Positions 16,303 to 21,900 of a stretch of DNA of 21,900 nt are shown here, in pieces. Position numbers and translations under genes: made by a program. The DNA is from Scybalousia_A sp964626385. Lineage in GTDB: Bacteria > Bacteroidota > Bacteroidia > Bacteroidales > P3. Position 1 is the first letter of the stretch, and every line of letters begins with the position of its first letter. The DNA lies in the NCBI GenBank assembly GCA_964626385.1, contig CAZVEO010000037.1, positions 1-21,900 on the forward strand. The letters run 5' to 3'. The notes under the pieces are model-generated. The model was not told the DNA's origin. It saw only the letters and a list, made by a program, of their open reading frames with translations, and did not search any database.

Positions 16303-17148
16303 TTAATAATCTCCTAAAGTTTCTTGTAATTGTGCAAGGGCTTTTTGTGTTTGTTCGTCATTAGGTGCTTTGCCATGCCAACCATTGTCATCCAACATAA
16401 AATCAACACCAAATCCCATCTTAGTATTCATCAAAAGCATTATAGGTTTACCCTTATAGCAACTTGCTTTACATTCTTTCAGGGTGTTTACAAGTTCTTG
16501 CATATCATTGCCTTTGCATTCCTTGACTTCCCATTTGAAGGATAGAAACTTTTCTTTTAAAGAGGATGAGTCGCAAACTTGTTCCGTTCTGCCATCTATT
16601 TGAGCATGGTTAACATCTATGATAGAAATAAGATTATCCACTTTATTAGCTCCTGCAAACATAGCGGCTTCCCATATTTGTCCCTCCTCTATTTCTCCAT
16701 CTCCGTGCAGAGTAAAAACAAGTTTATTGTCTTTGTCCATTTTTTTAGCCAAAGCAGCGCCTACTCCTACGCTCATACCCTGTCCCAAAGAACCACTTGC
16801 TACTCGTACTCCTTCTAATTTGAAATGATAAGAAGGGTGTCCTTGCAAGCGAGAGCCCATTTGTCTAAGAGTTGCCAATTCTTTTATAGAAAAATATCCT
16901 CTACGGGCCAAAACAGAATACCAAACCGGAGCAATGTGTCCTATACTAAGAAAAAACATATCCTCTCCTTTGCCCTCGCGAGTAAAATTCGCTACACTTA
17001 TATCCATTATTTCAAAATATAGAGCAGTCATCAAATCAGCACAATCCAAACTTCCACCCGGATGTCCTGAATTGGCAGAATGTATCATACGCAAAACATC
17101 TCTACGTATTTGAGTTGCAATATCTTGTAATTCTTTAATAGTTTTCAT
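16303..17148 (-). CDS. Transketolase, N-terminal subunit (split)
   Basis: Thiamine-diphosphate-binding half of the split transketolase. HPGGSLDCADLMTALYFE (29-46), the TPP motif starting GDGEIEEGQIWEAAMFAG (149-166) and ending at N180 in IIDVN, and SGSLGQGMSVGVGAA (118-132) are all intact. At 281 aa it has the usual size for the N-subunit of bacterial two-gene transketolases. It is the first gene of a leftward operon with the VWA gene and the C-subunit, and the serC terminator lies just upstream. I could not identify a convincing promoter; a TAGTATTG with one mismatch lies about 50 bp upstream on this strand. Confidence 0.93.
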   Translation of the reverse strand: MKTIKELQDIATQIRRDVLRMIHSANSGHPGGSLDCADLMTALYFEIMDISVANFTREGKGEDMFFLSIGHIAPVWYSVLARRGYFSIKELATLRQMGSRLQGHPSYHFKLEGVRVASGSLGQGMSVGVGAALAKKMDKDNKLVFTLHGDGEIEEGQIWEAAMFAGANKVDNLISIIDVNHAQIDGRTEQVCDSSSLKEKFLSFKWEVKECKGNDMQELVNTLKECKASCYKGKPIMLLMNTKMGFGVDFMLDDNGWHGKAPNDEQTQKALAQLQETLGDY

Positions 17149-17177
17149 TATATTCTTTTTATTTTTACTGCTACGAC

Positions 17178-17220
17178 AAAAGGCAATACTATTTCTCTAA
17201 AATATAATATTTTGCCTTTT
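17178..17220. repeat. 9-bp inverted repeat upstream of the transketolase operon
   Basis: AAAAGGCAA (17178-17186) pairs with TTGCCTTTT (17212-17220), separated by 25 bases. It lies in the presumed promoter region, 30-72 bp upstream of the transketolase N-subunit start, and could be an operator or leader hairpin. The evidence is only the symmetry. Confidence 0.4.
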
Positions 17221-17239
17221 TCCATAGATAAAAAACAAC

Positions 17240-17272
17240 AGCAAGGAAAGACTTCCAAAGTCTTTCCTCGCT
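17240..17272 (-). terminator. Intrinsic terminator of serC
   Basis: AGGAAAGACTT (17244-17254) pairs perfectly with AAGTCTTTCCT (17258-17268) around a 3-base loop, extended by AGC/GCT across one mismatch. On the minus strand the stem runs into GTTGTTTTTT. It lies 22 bp past the serC stop. Confidence 0.88.
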
Positions 17273-17293
17273 ATTTTGTATTAAAGTTATGAC

Positions 17294-18382
17294 TTATGCA
17301 TTTTTCTTTTCAAACTCTTGCATGCAATCAACCAAAGCCTTAACGTCTTCTACTTCACAAGCATTGTACAAAGAAGCACGGAAACCACCAACACTTCTAT
17401 GTCCCTTGATACCTATCATACCTTGTGATTTAGCAAATTCCATAAATTCTTTTTCTTTGTCTTCGTAACCTTTTGCCATAACGAAACAAACATTCATCAA
17501 AGAACGGTCTTCTTTTGCAACAGTACCTACAAACATTTTGTTGCGGTCTATTTCGTTGTAAAGCATATCAGCTTTTTCTTGGTTGCGTTTTTGTATCCAC
17601 TCTATTCCTCCATTGTCTTTCAACCATTTAAGAGTTTCGTGCATAACAAATATAGCACTTACAGGAGGAGTATTAAACATACTTTCTTTTTCTATATGAG
17701 TACGATAGTCTACCATTGTGGGCAAAACAGGAAGATTTTTTCTATCAGTTATTTTACCAAGAACATCCTCTCTAACTATAACAAATGTAACACCTGCAGG
17801 ACCAACATTCTTTTGCGCTCCACCATAGATAAGAGCATATTTTGTAACATCAACAGGACGAGACATAATATCAGAAGACATATCTGCAACAAGGTTAACA
17901 GGGCAGTCCATATCTTCTTTTATTTCTGTACCGTAAATAGTGTTGTTTGTTGTAATGTGGAAATAATCAGCATCTGCAGGAATAGTGTAATCTTTTGGAA
18001 TATAAGAATAATTCTTGTCCTCAGAAGAAGCAACCACTACTGTTTCACCAAATATTTTAGCCTCTTTAGCAGCTTTTTTTGCCCAAACACCTGTCTGCAA
18101 ATAAGCAGCTTTTTTATTCAAAAGGTTAGCAGGAACGGTGAAAAACTGAGTTGAAGCACCACCACCAAGGAATATTATTTTATAATTCTCTGGTATGTTA
18201 AGCAAATCTCTCCACAATTGAACAGTTTCGCTCATTATTCTTTCCCAACCTGGTGTACGGTGAGAAATCTCCAACAAACCAACACCTGTGTTGTCAAAAT
18301 TTTCTATTGCTTTTCTTGTAGCCTCAGTTGCGACTTTTGGTAAAACGCAAGGACCTGCGTTAAAGATATGTACTTTTGCCAT
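17294..18382 (-). CDS. Phosphoserine aminotransferase SerC
   Basis: PLP enzyme converting 3-phosphohydroxypyruvate and glutamate to phosphoserine in serine synthesis; it also serves PLP biosynthesis in some bacteria. FNAGPCVLP opens the protein, GGGASTQF (73-80) and TTNNTIYGTEI are family blocks, and the PLP lysine is K191 in YGGAQKNVGPAG. HRSVGGFRASLYNA near the end is the C-terminal signature. The length (362 aa) is standard. The following terminator makes it monocistronic at its 3' end; serA, which often follows serC in Bacteroidales, is not downstream here. Confidence 0.96.
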   Translation of the reverse strand: MAKVHIFNAGPCVLPKVATEATRKAIENFDNTGVGLLEISHRTPGWERIMSETVQLWRDLLNIPENYKIIFLGGGASTQFFTVPANLLNKKAAYLQTGVWAKKAAKEAKIFGETVVVASSEDKNYSYIPKDYTIPADADYFHITTNNTIYGTEIKEDMDCPVNLVADMSSDIMSRPVDVTKYALIYGGAQKNVGPAGVTFVIVREDVLGKITDRKNLPVLPTMVDYRTHIEKESMFNTPPVSAIFVMHETLKWLKDNGGIEWIQKRNQEKADMLYNEIDRNKMFVGTVAKEDRSLMNVCFVMAKGYEDKEKEFMEFAKSQGMIGIKGHRSVGGFRASLYNACEVEDVKALVDCMQEFEKKNA

Positions 18383-18480
18383 GTTTTTATTTTTAAATTT
18401 AAAGTTATAAAATATATATGAGTCTTATGCTCATACTCCTTTACTTTGCAAACGCTAAATATATTTTTTTATTGTTTTTT

Positions 18481-20097
18481 TTATTCTAAAATTCTAAATA
18501 TTTTATACTCCGAATAATTGTTGCAAGTTATTTTTGCTACATAAACACCTTTTTCAAAATCTTTACAGTCTACAGTTACGTCGTGTTTGTTATTTTCCTC
18601 AAATGATTTATTATAAATTTCGTTGCTGGTTTTTCTATTGCTAATAGTTACATTTAACTTGTCTTTTGATTTGCTAAAGAAAATAATACGAAACTCTTTT
18701 TTCTCCTTATCTTGCAAAGCAATGAGTTTGTTTTCAGAGTACTCTAATTCCTTATCTGTAATGGAAAAACTTTGATGTATCTTGCAACCAAAGTCAGGTT
18801 CGAAGGCATACAACAACTCGCTACTATCTTTATCATAAATAAGCACATAACCATCTCCTTGTTCTTGATTTGCCCACCATGAAAGCCCATCGCAATCTTC
18901 ATCCTCCACTCTTAAAACATAGTTTTCTCCTTTTTCCAATTTGATTTTATGAGAATATACTTTGTTTGGTTTTAATATACTCTGCTCATAAAGTTTCGTA
19001 TTCAAGGAATCTCCTTTTTTAATATACCATTTGTTTCTTGCGTCACTGTTGGTTTTAAAAACCAAAATAAATTCCTCGGGCAAAGAAATAGGCTTTAGTT
19101 TAAAATCTCTTTCTTCTTTTATTTCTTTATGTTTATAGTCTTTGTTATTTATAAAAAACAAGTCATTTGCTATTTGATAACCAGCTTCACCTGAGTTCTG
19201 TCCATTGTAGTAATCAAAATACAAATTTATTGTCAGTAGATTATTCTTTATATAAGGTGTCAAATCATAATAATATTCATTGACCTTTGTTCCCGGACAC
19301 CAGCCAGAGCGATTATATATCCAAGTTCCACCTTGTGGCTGTATAGGGTTGCAACCGCAATCATCTCTCCAAATACTTTGTCTACTAACAATATTACTAT
19401 TGACAACATATGTATAAGATTTTTCCAAAAATTCGGCAGCAGCATTCATTCCATCTCCACCGTGTCCTGATATAGTCATACGCGATAAAACTTTTTTTGT
19501 ACCCTTTGGTATGCTTATTGTCTTTTGAGGCAAAAAAGTGTTTATAGAGGAGTCTTCTCTTCCAAAGGGATAGTAACCAAAATAAACATTTTTTGTTTGA
19601 ATAAATTCAGTCGCTTTTTCTTTTGGAGTATATTCGGTAAAGACAAAGTCGGTTGAAGCAAGAAAACCATCTTGATAACCTTCATAACAAATAATTATTT
19701 CAACGCTATCTTTCAATAAAGGCAAGTATTCTGTAATGTTCCATTTTATATGATAGTCCCATTTGCTTGCATTTTCCCCTTGATTATACCAACCCGAGTA
19801 AGGTGTAATCATTCTGCCAAGTTGATAATTTGTGGTATCTTTATCGTTTGATGTCCTTAACAAAATATTTATAGCATAATCCCAATCAGAACATTTTTTC
19901 TCTGGACAATTCAAGGAAAAATCTAAAGTAATATCTTTTATCTTTTTGTCTTTTAAGGGAAAAAGTACTTTTTGGGAATACTCCGTTCTTGTTTGTAAAT
20001 GAGTACGATTGTGTACCAAAACGTTAAATGTTTTCTCTTGAGCCTTTGTGCCAAAGGTCAAAAGCAATACTAATACAAAAAACAGGTTTTTTCTCAT
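18481..20097 (-). CDS. Secreted PNGase F-like glycoasparaginase
   Basis: 538 aa with a signal peptide (MRKNLFFVLVLLLTFGTKAQ). Residues about 22-318 match peptide-N-glycosidase F, which removes N-glycans from glycoproteins. NCPEKKCSDWDYAI (63-76) aligns with the Elizabethkingia region holding the Cys pair and catalytic D60 (here D73). YEGYQDG (138-144) corresponds to the E118 region (E139), AAEFLEK (220-226) to AEW of E206/W207 (E222, F223), and CNPIQPQGGTW with RSGWCPG (263-269) to the last conserved block. These equivalences are from memory of PNGase F. An unassigned segment follows (about 320-455), then a tail (about 460-538) resembling a divergent T9SS type A sorting domain without the PNP motif. 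Activity is plausible but not certain. The gene lies 15 bp after the M16 gene. Confidence 0.85.
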   Translation of the reverse strand: MRKNLFFVLVLLLTFGTKAQEKTFNVLVHNRTHLQTRTEYSQKVLFPLKDKKIKDITLDFSLNCPEKKCSDWDYAINILLRTSNDKDTTNYQLGRMITPYSGWYNQGENASKWDYHIKWNITEYLPLLKDSVEIIICYEGYQDGFLASTDFVFTEYTPKEKATEFIQTKNVYFGYYPFGREDSSINTFLPQKTISIPKGTKKVLSRMTISGHGGDGMNAAAEFLEKSYTYVVNSNIVSRQSIWRDDCGCNPIQPQGGTWIYNRSGWCPGTKVNEYYYDLTPYIKNNLLTINLYFDYYNGQNSGEAGYQIANDLFFINNKDYKHKEIKEERDFKLKPISLPEEFILVFKTNSDARNKWYIKKGDSLNTKLYEQSILKPNKVYSHKIKLEKGENYVLRVEDEDCDGLSWWANQEQGDGYVLIYDKDSSELLYAFEPDFGCKIHQSFSITDKELEYSENKLIALQDKEKKEFRIIFFSKSKDKLNVTISNRKTSNEIYNKSFEENNKHDVTVDCKDFEKGVYVAKITCNNYSEYKIFRILE

Positions 20098-20112
20098 AAT
20101 GCAATATTTTTT

Positions 20113-21375
20113 TTATTTGCCAACTATAGAGCAAAGAAAACTATCAGGTGATAAGTATTTTTGTGCAGTTTTTCTTATTGTTGCGGGTGTAATATTTCTT
20201 ATTTGGTTTATCATATAGGAGTTATAGTCTTGTCTTAGGTTGTTGCGTAATATGTATTCATAGTTTTCACATATCTCAGATACTCCATCCGTTGAGCGAA
20301 GCATTTCTCCCGTTAGATAGTTTTTAACAATAGAAAGTTCGTTTTGAGGAACTTCTTTATTTTGTAAAATGGTCATTTCCTTAAATATTTCTTCTATAGT
20401 TTGGTTCTCTTTGTCCATTGCTACATCGCTCGCTACAACCATAATATTACCAAATCTAAAAGGTACAAGAGAAGAATCTATTCCGTAAGTATAGCCTTTG
20501 TCCTCTCTTATGTTAGACATTAGACGAGAATTAAAATAACCTCCCAAAATACAATTCAACACAGCCAAAGGTATGTAGTCCTCATGGTCTATTTTTGGCA
20601 TAATTTTCCCCATAATAATAGAGGATTGCATAGCAGAATTTAAAGAATTTCTTATTATTCCCTTTTGATTTATAGGCTCAGTATCTATGCTAAGCTTTTC
20701 TAATACTGTTGGAATATTTTTATTACCAAAATAATTATTCATCAAATCAAAGATACTTTCATCCACATTACCCGCCATCATTATATAACATTGATTTAAG
20801 GTATAATGTTTTTGCCAAAAATCGTTCAAATCCTCTGTTGTTACATTGTCAAAATCTTCAATAGAAGCGTACGTTCCGTAAGGGTTATCTTTGCCAAAAA
20901 TACCTTGCATAAAATATCTATTTGCCAAAAAATTGGTTTGTTGTATTTTGGTCAAATAGTTTTGTTTTCCATTGCTAAGAGCTATATCCAAATTACTTTT
21001 TTCAAAGCGAGGATACAAAATGATTTCTTGTAAAAGAGGAAATACATTTTCTTTGTATCTATTTAAAAATGAAATATCTAAACTCGTCCTTTCTATTGCA
21101 GTACGTGGAAGAAAACTTAGTCCATAAAAATCTATTTCATCAGCTAATTCTTGAAAGTTGTAATTTTTAGTATTTTTATTAAGTTGCTTTGAAGTATATG
21201 ATGCAACAAGGGGTTTGTCTTGGAATATAGTGCCCGCATTGTAAAAAACAAATTTCAAATACACTGCTTCACTATCATTACTATAAAAGTTATATGTAGG
21301 TATGCCATTGCTAAGTTTTCTGACTTGTGGCAGATAATCTCTAATGGTGATATTTGAAAAATCAGGTATATTCAT
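20113..21375 (-). CDS. M16-family protein lacking the zinc motif
   Basis: 420 aa, two M16 (insulinase-like) domains. The HxxEH metal motif is missing: where it is expected (about 55-65) the sequence is PLVASYTSKQL. The second-domain substrate residues are kept in REDKGYTYG (290-298). This pattern is that of the non-catalytic partner in M16B heterodimers such as mitochondrial-type processing peptidases. No catalytic M16 partner and no signal peptide is visible here, so the protein is probably cytosolic and pairs with a subunit encoded elsewhere, or has another role. It begins about 38 bp after the SRP RNA gene, possibly on the same transcript, and precedes the PNGase-like gene by 15 bp. Confidence 0.9.
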   Translation of the reverse strand: MNIPDFSNITIRDYLPQVRKLSNGIPTYNFYSNDSEAVYLKFVFYNAGTIFQDKPLVASYTSKQLNKNTKNYNFQELADEIDFYGLSFLPRTAIERTSLDISFLNRYKENVFPLLQEIILYPRFEKSNLDIALSNGKQNYLTKIQQTNFLANRYFMQGIFGKDNPYGTYASIEDFDNVTTEDLNDFWQKHYTLNQCYIMMAGNVDESIFDLMNNYFGNKNIPTVLEKLSIDTEPINQKGIIRNSLNSAMQSSIIMGKIMPKIDHEDYIPLAVLNCILGGYFNSRLMSNIREDKGYTYGIDSSLVPFRFGNIMVVASDVAMDKENQTIEEIFKEMTILQNKEVPQNELSIVKNYLTGEMLRSTDGVSEICENYEYILRNNLRQDYNSYMINQIRNITPATIRKTAQKYLSPDSFLCSIVGK

Positions 21376-21412
21376 CTTATATTCTTAAAAAAAATCTACT
21401 TTAAACAAAGAA

Positions 21413-21510
21413 AGGTAAGCTACTCATATCGCACCGCTACAACCTTTTGTACCTTGCTGCATTCCTGCCCTGGGGAGATTCAAAGGGAGCTGGTCGTATA
21501 AGACTTACCC
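21413..21510 (-). ncRNA. Signal recognition particle RNA (small bacterial type)
   Basis: On the minus strand the sequence has the SRP domain IV signature: CCCCAGGGCAGGAATGCAGC, that is a GCA-GGAA-TGC tetraloop stem with the conserved CAGG and AGCA internal-loop sides. The ends pair (GGTAAG at the 5' side, CTTACC at the 3' side), giving about 98 nt. The RNA binds Ffh and targets membrane and secreted proteins to FtsY and SecYEG. A near-ideal promoter lies just upstream. The ends are estimated from the terminal helix. Confidence 0.93.
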
Positions 21511-21515
21511 GAATG

Positions 21516-21546
21516 CAAAATTACTACTTTTTTTATATCTTGCAAA
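21516..21546 (-). promoter_or_regulatory. Promoter of the SRP RNA gene
   Basis: On the minus strand TTTG (21543-21546) is followed after exactly 19 bases by TAATTTTG (21516-21523), both perfect matches to the Bacteroidota -33 and -7 boxes. The predicted start is near 21510, the first base of the SRP terminal helix. Confidence 0.88.
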
Positions 21547-21630
21547 AAAATAGGTAAAAAAAATTTTTCGGGAAATTTCGTAAATAGGTATTTAAAAGTA
21601 AAAAACAAAGGTGCTACTACTGATTATCAA
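21544..21630 (-). repeat. Right copy of the 87-bp inverted repeat
   Basis: The reverse complement of this stretch aligns without gaps to 3-89. Differences are mostly single bases, plus a three-base block near the middle. Its downstream edge coincides with the -33 box of the SRP RNA promoter. ACTGATTATCAA at its outer end (21619-21630) recurs in direct orientation at 21800-21811. Confidence 0.8.
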
Positions 21631-21757
21631 CAACTTAACATTTTTCGAAGGGTCAAAATCAGGCTTTTTTTCTCATTTTCAGCGTTTTCGAAGGTTTTTT
21701 TGAAGAAAAATTTTTCTTTAAGCGGATTCTACAAAAATGAATCTTCGTTTTATTTCG

Positions 21758-21795
21758 ACGAATCTTCGTTTCGATTTCTCGAAACGAAGATTCGT
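21758..21795. repeat. 16-bp perfect hairpin
   Basis: ACGAATCTTCGTTTCG (21758-21773) pairs perfectly with CGAAACGAAGATTCGT (21780-21795) around a 6-base loop. A third copy of the arm, GAATCTTCGTTT, lies at 21739-21750, so an alternative pairing with the right arm is possible. Four T residues follow the stem on the + strand, which is weak for a terminator. Confidence 0.85.
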
Positions 21796-21864
21796 TTTCA
21801 CTGATTATCAAGTAGTTATAAGGGTAAAAAACGGGGATTTTCTATTAGGTATCTTTTTCTCTTA

Positions 21865-21896
21865 CAAAGTTACGAACATTTTCTGACCTGACCAAA
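21865..21896 (-). promoter_or_regulatory. Leftward promoter near the window end
   Basis: On the minus strand TTTG (21893-21896), then 20 bases, then TAACTTTG (21865-21872): both boxes match the Bacteroidota consensus. The transcript would start near 21859 and run into the gene-free hairpin region towards the SRP RNA gene. There is no coding frame for it to serve within 300 bases. Confidence 0.7.
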
Positions 21897-21900
21897 CGCG

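Larger units (their letters stand above)
21631..21900. other. Gene-free structured intergenic region
   Basis: No credible coding frame is present on either strand. It contains TTTTCGAAGG at two places (near 21642 and 21686), a 16-bp palindrome AAGAAAAATTTTTCTT (21703-21718), GAATCTTCGTTT as a direct repeat (21739-21750 and 21760-21771), a 16-bp perfect hairpin, a second ACTGATTATCAA (21800-21811), and a leftward promoter near the window end. Confidence 0.6.

Noticed and set aside
17579..18154. A 191-aa plus-strand frame opposite serC
   Set aside because: Antisense to serC and rich in Tyr, His, Ser and Asn as expected for a reverse frame; no family features.
3..21630. Idea that the window is a transposon or integrative element bounded by terminal inverted repeats
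   Set aside because: Everything between is housekeeping (ftsH, serC, dapD, ffs), there is no transposase or integrase, and no target duplication can be seen.
21611..21703. Small plus-strand frame starting GTG (about 30 codons) in the right intergenic region
   Set aside because: It starts inside the 87-bp repeat, is low in complexity and ends in Phe/Arg runs; the homologous left copy does not preserve it.

Overview
The window reads as chromosomal DNA of a Bacteroidota bacterium, most likely in or near Bacteroidales. It is AT-rich. Several gene starts carry the Bacteroidota-type promoter (TTTG, 19-20 bases, TAnnTTTG) rather than a sigma70 one. Two proteins end in type IX secretion (T9SS) sorting tails, and the rsfS-ftsH-LUD order is one I associate with this phylum. 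Nearly all genes are housekeeping. I see no phage, insertion sequence, CRISPR array, tRNA or rRNA.

Layout, left to right. Positions 1-160 hold two kinds of intergenic repeat. From 161 to 2011 a leftward operon carries sufE, a DUF59/MIP18 gene (both Fe-S assembly) and an OppC-type permease. From 2176 a rightward run carries rsfS, ftsH, a LUD-domain gene and a secreted M3 oligopeptidase. From about 7440 to 9500 lies the most accessory-looking stretch: a small probable lipoprotein that may be truncated by a stop codon, and an orphan T9SS-secreted protein, each bordered by copies of a palindromic intergenic repeat. dapD, hflX and an MscS-type channel gene follow (9511-12455). They converge with only 10 bp to spare on leftward mtaB.

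The rest is leftward. A two-gene (split) transketolase is interrupted by a secreted von Willebrand A protein in a tightly coupled operon (13854-17148) that ends in a clear terminator. serC (17294-18382) has its own terminator. A secreted PNGase F-like glycosidase and a non-catalytic-type M16 protein (18481-21375) lie downstream of the SRP RNA gene ffs (about 21413-21510), which has a near-ideal promoter. The last 390 bases have no gene but much structure: a second leftward promoter, a 16-bp perfect hairpin, and one copy of an 87-bp repeat whose inverted partner lies at the extreme left of the window (83% identical, no gaps).

The genes do not form one pathway. They are small housekeeping operons for Fe-S maturation, ribosome silencing and membrane proteolysis, lysine and serine biosynthesis, and pentose phosphate metabolism, with a few envelope or secreted proteins among them. 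No clear new defence or mobile system is visible. The best leads are the inverted terminal repeat pair, the promoter-plus-hairpin region upstream of ffs, the dispersed palindromic repeat family, and the VWA gene embedded in the split transketolase operon.
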